From positions 217,410-281,409 of the forward strand of contig NZ_VWSH01000002.1 in assembly GCF_008629695.1 (NCBI RefSeq): 64,000 nt of DNA, written 5' to 3'. The translations under genes and the position numbers were made by a program. Source of the stretch: Taibaiella lutea. GTDB lineage: Bacteria; Bacteroidota; Bacteroidia; Chitinophagales; Chitinophagaceae. The notes under the pieces were generated by a model. It worked only from the letters and a program-made list of their open reading frames with translations. It was not told the origin of the DNA and ran no database searches. Position 1 is the stretch's first letter. Each line of letters begins with the position of its first letter. This document shows positions 35,159 to 43,418 of this stretch, one piece after another.

Positions 35159-35869
35159 TTATTTTAATTGCAGAACAACCTCTTCCTCAGCCACGATATC
35201 AAGAATATCTTCCAGTTTGTTTATAAGATGTGTATGCCGCTCTCTTAAGAGTTCTGCTTCTGTGTAAGCACCGGTGGTAATGCCAATAACATATTTGCAA
35301 CCGGCTGCATTGCCTTCCTGCAAATCAGAAACGGTATCACCCACTTTAGCCACTTCTTCAATCGAAGCTATCTGTAGTTTTTCCATAGCCTTATAAATCA
35401 TATAAGGATAAGGCCGGCCTTCCATTACTTCATCGCTGGTAATGCTGATATCGAAATGTTCGCCTTGTATCCATCCCAGGCGATTGATAATTGCATCTGC
35501 AATTTCTCTGGAGAATCCGGTATCTAAAGCTACTCTGATATTCATCTCCCTTAATTTCCTGAATACATATCCTGCACCTTCCTTTTCACGGATGCTTTCA
35601 TTCATTTCGTAAAAATGAATGATTTCTTTTACAAATACGTCATGGATGCGTGTTACTAAATCATTATCTGAAGCTATTTCGCTGCCTGCATACTGCTCCA
35701 GCAAACTCCTGATGGCTATCGGTTTCGGATAACCCATCACTATATTTATATCTTCGAATGTTACCTGGTAATGAAATACAGATAAAGCTTTTTTCAAAGC
35801 CTGAGCCACATTTTGATTGTCCTCCACTGTTGTACCCGCCATGTCAAATACAATTAACTTAATCGCCAT
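35159..35869 (-). CDS. PhnX-like HAD hydrolase
   Basis: A 236-residue HAD enzyme. D9 in FDMAGTTV is the nucleophile; the phosphonatase-type phrases GRPYPYMIYKAME and VGDTVSDLQEGNAAG are present. In the cap, MGYPKPIAIR aligns with MGLLKIDHVR of phosphonoacetaldehyde hydrolase. The Schiff-base lysine is kept (K49), but the neighbouring histidine is replaced by A52. This is the PhnX-like subgroup (TIGR03351), so C-P cleavage of a compound other than phosphonoacetaldehyde is likely. First gene of the operon, four bases from the ADH. Confidence 0.82.
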   Translation of the reverse strand: MAIKLIVFDMAGTTVEDNQNVAQALKKALSVFHYQVTFEDINIVMGYPKPIAIRSLLEQYAGSEIASDNDLVTRIHDVFVKEIIHFYEMNESIREKEGAGYVFRKLREMNIRVALDTGFSREIADAIINRLGWIQGEHFDISITSDEVMEGRPYPYMIYKAMEKLQIASIEEVAKVGDTVSDLQEGNAAGCKYVIGITTGAYTEAELLRERHTHLINKLEDILDIVAEEEVVLQLK

Positions 35870-35906
35870 ACTAATGCTGTTTTTTACGTTTATAAATGAA
35901 TATTTA

Positions 35907-35949
35907 CTTTATGGCAACTATTCATCGAAAGTGAATAGTTGCCATAAAG
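35907..35949. terminator. terminator after the LamG protein gene
   Basis: Stem ctttatggcaactattca (35907-35924) pairs with 35932-35949, loop tcgaaag. It sits directly after the stop of the large LamG gene and separates it from the HAD operon. Confidence 0.85.
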
Positions 35950-35950
35950 C

Positions 35951-38900
35951 CTACTTATGTCTTACTACAATGGCCTTATGCATACGGCCATTTCTTGTAT
36001 TAAATTCTATATGATAAATTCCGTCAGAAAGCTCTTGTGTCTTTAATTCCACTTTAACTTCTTTCGTTACGGATTTATCAAAAATTACCATGCCAAGATT
36101 GTTATACAACGTTAACTTGTAAACACCTGCAGCATTATTGTCCAGTAATTCAATATTTACCTTACCATCCGTCGGGTTTGGATAGATACGTAATTTGCTG
36201 TCGGCTCCTGATACCTGGGAAATAGAGGTGGGTGGGGGAGGAGGTGTATGTACACTATCTGTTGTAAATGTGTACGGCCCTTCCCAGCCACTATTAGGCG
36301 TAGAAGCGTTGCAATTTGTTTTCACATAAAAGTCATACGCTGTAACAGGCTGTAATCCTGTAAATGCATACCTCGGTTCTGTAGTGTTTTGAGTAATTGC
36401 AATCGTTGGATCAGTAAATGTTTGTGATATACCCCATGCAATTTGATATCCTGTGGTTACGGAACCATTATCAGTCCATTTCAAAACTAAAGAACTGGGA
36501 GTAATGCTGTCAGCATGAATATTTACGGGAGCAGGACAGGCGTCTACAGTAGTAAACGAGTAAGGTCCGACCCAGGCGCTGCCATTACCATTACTACATG
36601 AATCCTGTACATAGAAGTCATAGCTCGTAGCAGGTTGCAATCCGGAAAGTGTTTGAGTATTAACTGTAATAGTTGCTGCTGTGCTGTCTTGTAAATTAAA
36701 CCCGGCAGGACCATACTTTGTAGCGTGTGTTGATGCTGTTGATGTCCAGGTAACAGTTGCAGATGTTGTATCAAAACCATTCAGGGAAATATTAGATGGA
36801 GGCAAACAACCTGCAGGACTGAAATCTGCAAGCAAATATTGTCTTACACCTAAAGCAGCATTTTTTTCAATAGTGTTATTCGTTATATTTTGTACAGCAG
36901 GTAACTGTGTCCAGATGTTGATTGCATTGTTTGGCCTGTTATATAAATGTAGGTTGGCATTGCTTGTTGTAGCATTCGTATAATTGCTGTAATCATATTT
37001 TACATGATAAGTAGCTGACGCATTATCTGATGTGAAAACACCAAAGTATTTGTTTGTACTACCTATATCGCTGATTCCATTTGCAAAATTCGGAGTACCA
37101 TTAATTGCATAAATATGTATGCCGGGAACAGCAGCGTCAACAATACTGTCGACAGTAACCATTCCTCTGTCAGAACTATTTAATGATAAAGAAACACCAT
37201 TCCAACCATTAACAGGATAAACGGTTACACTTGTGTCACCAACAGGGGCAGCACTTATAACATGTGCAATGTTGTCTATATCAGTACCGTTCATCAAACC
37301 GGCAGTAGCAATAGCATTATTGATAACAGTTGGTCCTGCCGGTTGGTCCATGCGATAATAAGCAACCAGGCCGGAATCATTTCCTTGTAATTTATGACAC
37401 ATGCTTTCGCGGATTTCAGTTTCGGAAAGCACTCTTTTGAAAATACGTACTTCATCCATGTCTCCGTTAAACGGTACACGGTAGTTGCCCGTACCATCTG
37501 TACCTAAATATAATGGCATTGTACCTGCCAGTGTTTTACTTGAATCAGCAGCTACAGAGCCAGCGCCTGAAGCATAAGTACTTGGTTTGTAAACACCGTT
37601 TATATAGCCTTTAATGAATCCTTTGCGATCTACTGTGATAGCAAGGTGATTCCATGTAAATTCATTTGCGGCAATCATATCATAATCGCGTCTGGTGCCG
37701 CCATTAGGCTTAAAGTTGAAACGGAATACATGTTTTGCAGCATCTCCCCATAAAACAGATGCAGTATAAGTCCAGCAGATACCTGTATTTGCTCCGCTTA
37801 CATAATCCTTGTCAGCTATCAAAGGAGGGTTACCTGTGTTGGTAGCGCCTACTTTAACCCACATTTCAATTGTAAAATCGGTCTTTGCCAATGAATCGCG
37901 CAATACGCTTCCAAGGTTCACGGCTTGCACGGTACTGTTTTGAACGCCTGTACCATTAAAATGCAAGGCATATCCGCTGCCTGCGTTTGAATAATCAGGC
38001 AAAGTTGTAAACGTATAAGGTCCGGCCCATGTGCTGGCACCGATACCCGTACATGTGTCCTGAACATAGTATTGATATGTGGTGTTGCCTTGTAATCCCC
38101 CTAAAGCATAAGGATTGGTATTTACAGCAGCTACCATAGTGCCGGAACCTAATACGAAACCGGTTGTTCCATACTGAATATTCCACAAAGCAGACCCGCC
38201 GCTTGTCCAGGTCAATTGAGCTGTTGTAGCCTGGATATTTATAGCGCCAAGTGCCGAAGGAACATTACAAGTACTTATGAAATTAGCCAGGAAAAACTGT
38301 CTGCTACCTTTAATACTATCCAGGCGCATTTGGGTTGTTGTACCATTATTATACAAGTTAGTTTTAGAGCTCCATAAAGCATCTGCATTAAATTGTCTGG
38401 TAAAGAAGCCAATAGAATTACTATAAGTTACTGCGTTAGTAAAGTTCCCGTAATTGTATTTTGGATAGTAAGTAAATGTATCGCCGGAAGCAAAAGTTCC
38501 GAAATATACGTTATTGTTACTGTAAGGTGTAAGGCCTGAAGTTGAATCCGGAACAGCATTGATTTGGTACAGGTGTAAGTAAGAACCTGCATTTGAAATG
38601 CTATCTATTGTGAAGATTCCTTTATTAGCCGTTGCAAGCTGAAGGCTTTGACCGGCCCATGTAGATGTATATAGATTAACAGAAGTATCACCTACCGGAG
38701 CACCGCTGCCAATATGACTTGTGGCGTTTACAAAGGTACCGTTAAAAGAACCTGTTGTGGCTGTAGCATTGTTGCTGATTGTTGTGCCGGTTGCCTCATC
38801 CATTTTGTAATAAGCCAACAGGTTTGCTTCTGTACCTGTAAGTTTATGACACATATTATCGCGTAATTGTTGCGGTGTCCTTACACTCTTCCAGATGCGG

Positions 38901-39544
38901 ACTTCATCCATTGTACCATTGAAAGGCGCTCTGTATCCGAAAGGTTTACCATCGGTGCCTAATCTTACAGGAAGTGTTCCGGCAAGTGTTTTGGCCGAAT
39001 CTGCAGATATGTTTTCAGCACCAACGACATAAGCATGACCTGTTGCCACGCCATTAAGATAGCCGATAATGCTTCCTGTACGGTTGACAGTTACTGCAAT
39101 ATGATTCCAACGCTGCGCTATAGACGCGGGAAATACGATATCGTAATCCACACGCGTACCACTGGCAGGTTTGAAATTAAAGCGAAGCGTGTTTGCTGCT
39201 GCTGTTCCGCTGGATGCATCGGTAGAAGCATAATAGGATAATACAAAGCCTGTGTTAGAACCGCTGGCCCAATCTTTATCGCCAATAATAACCGGATTCA
39301 CACTATTGGTTGAACCCATCTTTACCCATAGCTCAATTGTAAAGTTGGTTGTAGCCAAAGAATCTTTTAAGGCTGTACCAAGATCTACATAACTATTGGT
39401 AGTTGCGACAGGCGTGGGAGTAAGCACACCCGTTCCAGGGAAGTAAACAGCTCTGACTGAACCTTGAGCTTGTGCTTTTTGTCCGGCAAAGCAGAACAAA
39501 AGCGTTAATGCCAACAAAGATTGACAAATAGATCTGATTTTCAT
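35951..39544 (-). CDS. T9SS-secreted protein with two LamG and three fibronectin-type domains
   Basis: A 1197-residue exported protein. Signal peptide 1-26; LamG-type jelly roll at about 45-235 (FTIELWVKMG, WNHIAVTVNRTG, FNGTMDEVRIWKS); a beta domain to 430; a fibronectin-like domain (430-520) with TWAGPYTFTT; a second LamG at about 530-715; two more fibronectin-like domains ending near 1090; a Pro-rich linker; and a T9SS type A sorting domain (LRIYPNPTDGKVNI, LSDGIYHIEF). It is probably a cell-surface binding protein for glycans or teichoic-acid-like polymers. Its first 300 residues are nearly duplicated in the next gene. Confidence 0.88.
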   Translation of the reverse strand: MKIRSICQSLLALTLLFCFAGQKAQAQGSVRAVYFPGTGVLTPTPVATTNSYVDLGTALKDSLATTNFTIELWVKMGSTNSVNPVIIGDKDWASGSNTGFVLSYYASTDASSGTAAANTLRFNFKPASGTRVDYDIVFPASIAQRWNHIAVTVNRTGSIIGYLNGVATGHAYVVGAENISADSAKTLAGTLPVRLGTDGKPFGYRAPFNGTMDEVRIWKSVRTPQQLRDNMCHKLTGTEANLLAYYKMDEATGTTISNNATATTGSFNGTFVNATSHIGSGAPVGDTSVNLYTSTWAGQSLQLATANKGIFTIDSISNAGSYLHLYQINAVPDSTSGLTPYSNNNVYFGTFASGDTFTYYPKYNYGNFTNAVTYSNSIGFFTRQFNADALWSSKTNLYNNGTTTQMRLDSIKGSRQFFLANFISTCNVPSALGAINIQATTAQLTWTSGGSALWNIQYGTTGFVLGSGTMVAAVNTNPYALGGLQGNTTYQYYVQDTCTGIGASTWAGPYTFTTLPDYSNAGSGYALHFNGTGVQNSTVQAVNLGSVLRDSLAKTDFTIEMWVKVGATNTGNPPLIADKDYVSGANTGICWTYTASVLWGDAAKHVFRFNFKPNGGTRRDYDMIAANEFTWNHLAITVDRKGFIKGYINGVYKPSTYASGAGSVAADSSKTLAGTMPLYLGTDGTGNYRVPFNGDMDEVRIFKRVLSETEIRESMCHKLQGNDSGLVAYYRMDQPAGPTVINNAIATAGLMNGTDIDNIAHVISAAPVGDTSVTVYPVNGWNGVSLSLNSSDRGMVTVDSIVDAAVPGIHIYAINGTPNFANGISDIGSTNKYFGVFTSDNASATYHVKYDYSNYTNATTSNANLHLYNRPNNAINIWTQLPAVQNITNNTIEKNAALGVRQYLLADFSPAGCLPPSNISLNGFDTTSATVTWTSTASTHATKYGPAGFNLQDSTAATITVNTQTLSGLQPATSYDFYVQDSCSNGNGSAWVGPYSFTTVDACPAPVNIHADSITPSSLVLKWTDNGSVTTGYQIAWGISQTFTDPTIAITQNTTEPRYAFTGLQPVTAYDFYVKTNCNASTPNSGWEGPYTFTTDSVHTPPPPPTSISQVSGADSKLRIYPNPTDGKVNIELLDNNAAGVYKLTLYNNLGMVIFDKSVTKEVKVELKTQELSDGIYHIEFNTRNGRMHKAIVVRHK

Positions 39545-39633
39545 TTCAATTTTTTTATTTGGTTTTTTATAAGAAATGGTATTGCATTTTTAAGCATCAC
39601 TTCCTGTCTTCAAAAGCAGAACAAGATGCCCGT

Positions 39634-41466
39634 CTATTTTTTAATCATTTTAATAGTAGTCTTAAAATTTGATTGTTGATCCTGCACGTTTATGAAAAAT
39701 ATACTATTTGAAATACCGGAGATGTCAATAGGATATTGAGATAAGCCGGATATTATCTTCACATTTTGACGATTTATTTTCTTCCCGCTCAGATCGTATA
39801 TAGTTACATTCAACATCGTATTGATTGGCGACGTATAGTTAAGTGTCAGTTGGTTACTAACCGGATTGGGAAATAAAGAAATGTTATTTCCGCTTGTGTT
39901 AAATCGAACTGATTTAACAGGGAAATATTTAAACATACCATTGCCCTCAATAGCCTTGATTCTGTAAAAATTGATGCCGGAAAACGGAGCAGTGTCTGTA
40001 AATTGGAAAATGTCATTTCCCTTTTCGTTTTTATTATTTGCATCCGCATTTACATTTCCAATGTTTATAAAGACAACCGCATCATTACTTTTTTCAATTT
40101 CAAAAGATGCTTCATTTAGGGCATCCGTAACAATCCAACTTAAAAGAGCCTTTGATTGGTCTGCTGTTTTTTCAACATTGAAAGCGATCAAATCAAGGGG
40201 AAGCGGATTGGTAATGAAATTGCCGAGTATAAATTCCGATGCTCCTGTCTGTGCAGAATTGCTGAAAGTCTTTAGAAGAGTATCTTTCGCAAAACCTGCT
40301 GATGCCCAGGCTAAATCGGCAGTTCCGCGGCGATATAAATCAATGATGCTATTGCTATTTACTGCATCAGGATAATTAGCATAGTTATAAGCTACGCTGT
40401 AGGCTGCTGTGCTGCTAACAGGAAACACTGCATAATACTTATTGTCCGGATTTGTTATGCCCGTAGCATTTGCAGGAACATCATTGATTTCATATACCTG
40501 TATGCCTTGCATCGAGTTATCCATATTGCCAATGGAGAAACTGCCATGTGTCCCTGTATTAATGGTAATTAAGCTGTCGGATAAATTTGCAGTGTACATA
40601 GATACAGATGCATCGCCAACCGGCGCGCTACTGTTCACACGTGACATACTGTTGATCCATGTTCCACTGAATGAGCCTGATGTTGCTGTAGCGCTGTTTA
40701 TAATTCCATTCCCCGAAGTTTCATCCATTTTATAATAAGCCAGTAAATTGCTCTCCGAGCCGTTGAGCTTATGACACATATTGTCGCGTAATTCCTGCGG
40801 TGTTCTTATCGCTTCCCAGATACGCACTTCATCCATTGTGCCATTAAATGGCGCTCTGTAACCGTTTGTTTTACCATCAGTGCCTAATCTTACGGGAAGT
40901 GTGCCGGCAAGTGATTTAGCAGCATCAGCCGATATGTTTTCTCCACCCGAAACATAAGCATGTCCTGTAGCCACACCATTCAGGTATCCAATTATGCTGC
41001 CACTCCTGTTTACTGTAATGGCAATATGGTTCCAGTGCTGCGCAATAGCTGACGGGAAAGGAATATCATAATCCACCCGTGTGCCACCGGCCGCCCTGAA
41101 GTTAAAACGGATATCATTGGCGGGAGCGGTGCCGCTACTGGCATCTGTAGAAGCATAATAAGAAAGAATAAAGCCTGTATTACTACCGCTTGCCCAATCT
41201 TTATCTCCGATAATAACCGGATTAACGCTATTGGTTGCACCCATTTTTACCCATAATTCGATAGTGAAATTGGAAAAGGCCAATGAATCTTTCAACGCCG
41301 TTCCAAGATCTACAAAACTGTTGGTTGTTGCTGTCGGGCTTGGCGTTAGCACGCCGTTGCCCGGAAAATACAAAGCACGTAAAGAACCTTGTGCATGGCT
41401 GCCATTAGCGCAATACAGTAGCAGCAACAAGGCGGATAAGGCCTTGACGTGATGTTGACGTTTCAT
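39634..41466 (-). CDS. T9SS-secreted LamG-domain protein (paralogue)
   Basis: A 610-residue exported protein. Signal peptide 1-25; one LamG domain at about 40-235, close to identical with that of the preceding large protein (same FTIELWVKMG, DKDWASGSNTGF, FNGTMDEVRIW phrases); a beta domain; a fibronectin-like domain (about 430-530: LPLDLIAFNVEKTADQSKAL); and a T9SS type A tail (NISLFPNPVSNQLTL, NSIFFINVQDQ). Eighty-nine bases separate it from the next gene, so the two are probably co-transcribed. Confidence 0.88.
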   Translation of the reverse strand: MKRQHHVKALSALLLLLYCANGSHAQGSLRALYFPGNGVLTPSPTATTNSFVDLGTALKDSLAFSNFTIELWVKMGATNSVNPVIIGDKDWASGSNTGFILSYYASTDASSGTAPANDIRFNFRAAGGTRVDYDIPFPSAIAQHWNHIAITVNRSGSIIGYLNGVATGHAYVSGGENISADAAKSLAGTLPVRLGTDGKTNGYRAPFNGTMDEVRIWEAIRTPQELRDNMCHKLNGSESNLLAYYKMDETSGNGIINSATATSGSFSGTWINSMSRVNSSAPVGDASVSMYTANLSDSLITINTGTHGSFSIGNMDNSMQGIQVYEINDVPANATGITNPDNKYYAVFPVSSTAAYSVAYNYANYPDAVNSNSIIDLYRRGTADLAWASAGFAKDTLLKTFSNSAQTGASEFILGNFITNPLPLDLIAFNVEKTADQSKALLSWIVTDALNEASFEIEKSNDAVVFINIGNVNADANNKNEKGNDIFQFTDTAPFSGINFYRIKAIEGNGMFKYFPVKSVRFNTSGNNISLFPNPVSNQLTLNYTSPINTMLNVTIYDLSGKKINRQNVKIISGLSQYPIDISGISNSIFFINVQDQQSNFKTTIKMIKK

Positions 41467-41497
41467 GAATGTTTAAATTAATTACTGTTGAATATGG

Positions 41498-42769
41498 TTA
41501 TTTTGAAAGAACAACTTGCTTAACTGCTATCTTGTCGCCCGCCTGTATTTTAATGATATAATTACCTGCTACCTGATTGCTGAGATCGATGTTAAGCTTT
41601 TCGCTCATGCTTACTTTGTCTGCTGCTTTGACTATTTGACCGATTGCATTGATCACTTGATAACTTACAGATTTTCCTTCAGGATTAAACCATAGTGTTA
41701 TTAAATTAGTAGCGGGATTCGGGTAGATTTTCAATTCCAGATTATTGGACACATTCTTTATTGCTGTAGGTGGTGGCGGTGGGGGCGTTGTGTTTTCTAT
41801 CATAATAGAATCTAACCACGATTTACCATCAAGATTCCATGCTAAACCCGGAGCAACGGTTTTATTATCCGGGCGCTTACCTGAATCGTAAATAAGATGG
41901 TGCAATGCAGTTACCGCAATGTCAGCCTGCACAGGGGCCTTTGCTAATTTGGCTGTATCAACAGGGTTTGAGTTCATGGTGTAGCTACCGGGATCTTGTG
42001 CAAAAAGCTGCGCATGTTTTACGTTTTTTCCGGAAGCTACCCACCATATATGGCGTTCCTCATTGGTATTGCCACCATGGGATGTACCAATTCCGCCATG
42101 ATCTGTAATAACAAATACCAACCAATCTTCATCGTTATAAGTAGGACGGCTTTTCAATGCGGTCATAACCTGGCCTACCCAGACATCCACATTGTTTATA
42201 GCTGTCATATAAGATGGATTTGAAGGACTAAAGCCCGAAGAGTGACCTGCCGCATCTATGTTATCAACGTGAAGTACCAACGCATCCAAATCGGGGTTTT
42301 GCAACTGAACCTGAGTAGCGGCAAGCATTGCAGCTAAATCATTTGTTGTACGGACGATTTTTTGATTATAGCCTTCATTGTAAACAAGATCGCTCATAGG
42401 TGCCCAATCAATAATTTGTACCGCATTAATATTAGGATAAACCTGTTTGGCAAGATTTGGGAAATAAGGATATTGATCGTAATGGCTACCTGCATAACTG
42501 TTGTCCGTTACACCGTGTTTAGGATACCAGACACCTGTAAAGATAGTTGACCATGAAGGGCCGGAAACCGTAATACCGAGGCACCATGAATCGTAAGTGT
42601 AATATCCTCCTGCAATCAAAGAATCAATATTGGGCGTATTTGCCATTTGTAAAGCGTCGGAACGTACACCATCAAGCCCCAGAATAAGCACTTTACGCTT
42701 TTGAGAAGCCGAAACGTATCCGGATAAAAGAACAAGCATAATACTTGCTGCAATTGTGATTTTTTTCAT
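41498..42769 (-). CDS. T9SS-secreted nucleotide pyrophosphatase/phosphodiesterase-like enzyme
   Basis: A 423-residue exported enzyme. Signal peptide 1-21; metal ligand D33 (LGLDGVRSD); nucleophile T75 in SGPSWSTIFTG, aligned with the NPP threonine; LHVDNIDAAGHSSGFSP and VITDHGGIGTSHGG for the two metal sites. After a proline linker (TPPPPPPT) follows a T9SS type A domain (LKIYPNPATNLITL, VAGNYIIKI). It should cleave phosphodiester or phosphonate-ester bonds outside the cell and is the first gene of the run that includes both LamG proteins. Confidence 0.88.
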   Translation of the reverse strand: MKKITIAASIMLVLLSGYVSASQKRKVLILGLDGVRSDALQMANTPNIDSLIAGGYYTYDSWCLGITVSGPSWSTIFTGVWYPKHGVTDNSYAGSHYDQYPYFPNLAKQVYPNINAVQIIDWAPMSDLVYNEGYNQKIVRTTNDLAAMLAATQVQLQNPDLDALVLHVDNIDAAGHSSGFSPSNPSYMTAINNVDVWVGQVMTALKSRPTYNDEDWLVFVITDHGGIGTSHGGNTNEERHIWWVASGKNVKHAQLFAQDPGSYTMNSNPVDTAKLAKAPVQADIAVTALHHLIYDSGKRPDNKTVAPGLAWNLDGKSWLDSIMIENTTPPPPPPTAIKNVSNNLELKIYPNPATNLITLWFNPEGKSVSYQVINAIGQIVKAADKVSMSEKLNIDLSNQVAGNYIIKIQAGDKIAVKQVVLSK

Positions 42770-42878
42770 TTTAATTTTTTTTAATTGAAGTTAAATTCTA
42801 TTGGCAACGACTAATTACTGTTGCTATTTAAAAACAGATCCGGATTCTGAATCATGTATTTCTACAACTGATGACTGT

Positions 42879-42887
42879 GCAAAGGTG
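42879..42887 (-). promoter_or_regulatory. candidate -7 box for the phosphodiesterase operon
   Basis: CACCTTTGC on the minus strand, a one-base variant of TAnnTTTG. It lies about 110 bases before the ATG of the phosphodiesterase gene and 31 bases downstream of the 19-base element. No clear -33 TTG at the expected distance. Confidence 0.35.
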
Positions 42888-42918
42888 CTTAATATTTGAT
42901 TAGTATAACTTAACTTTA

Positions 42919-42937
42919 GTTTACTAAATTGTTAAGT
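42919..42937 (-). promoter_or_regulatory. candidate operator, inverted copy
   Basis: On the minus strand it reads acttaacaatttagtaaac. It matches the plus-strand element at 43342-43360 at 17 of 19 positions. Both lie upstream of, and point towards, the gene they would control, which suggests a common regulator binding in the same orientation relative to each promoter. Confidence 0.5.
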
Positions 42938-43341
42938 ATGTTTAATTTTAATAAACATTGTTTACTGATTATTGGGTGAAGCCCTGAGCAATGAATACAG
43001 GAATGACTATTTCAAAAAGTCAAAAATGAAAACAGAACGATATTCAATTATCACCATACGCGTCTTAAAATTAAAACAGACATATAATTCAGATATCAAC
43101 ACATCTGACTCTTTAATAATTACGGTATAGATTTATTTCTTATTGAAAAAGGAACAATTAATACAATGTATTTTGAAAGCCGTATTTAGTAGTATATACA
43201 AACCCGTTTTTCATAAACATAAGGCAGCAGAAGCCTTTCAGCACCTTTTTCTAAAAGGAGCATGTATCTATAAACATCAGAGATATCGGTATTATTTAAT
43301 TGTTATCAGGCAAATTTGATTACCATAAAAAGCAAGTTTAA

Positions 43342-43360
43342 GCTTAACAATTTGGTAAAC
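43342..43360 (+). promoter_or_regulatory. candidate operator in front of the TonB receptor
   Basis: Reads gcttaacaatttggtaaac, 17 of 19 bases as in the inverted copy at 42919-42937. It lies 58 bases before the receptor ATG and 31 bases before the -7 box, the same distance as on the other side. Confidence 0.5.
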
Positions 43361-43391
43361 GTAAGTTCAATTACACTAAACAATTGTTCAC

Positions 43392-43399
43392 TAATTTTG
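43392..43399 (+). promoter_or_regulatory. -7 box of the TonB receptor gene
   Basis: TAATTTTG fits TAnnTTTG exactly and ends 19 bases before the ATG. This would give a short leader of about 13 bases. Confidence 0.5.
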
Positions 43400-43418
43400 C
43401 TTCATTCAAAATCATAAG

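Larger units (their letters stand above)
42770..43418. other. divergent regulatory region between phosphodiesterase and TonB receptor genes
   Basis: 649 bases without a gene. It holds two nearly identical 19-base elements in opposite orientation (42919-42937 and 43342-43360), each upstream of one of the divergent genes, and candidate -7 boxes for both. The middle part (43000-43300) is AT-rich with no recognisable gene or RNA. Confidence 0.7.
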
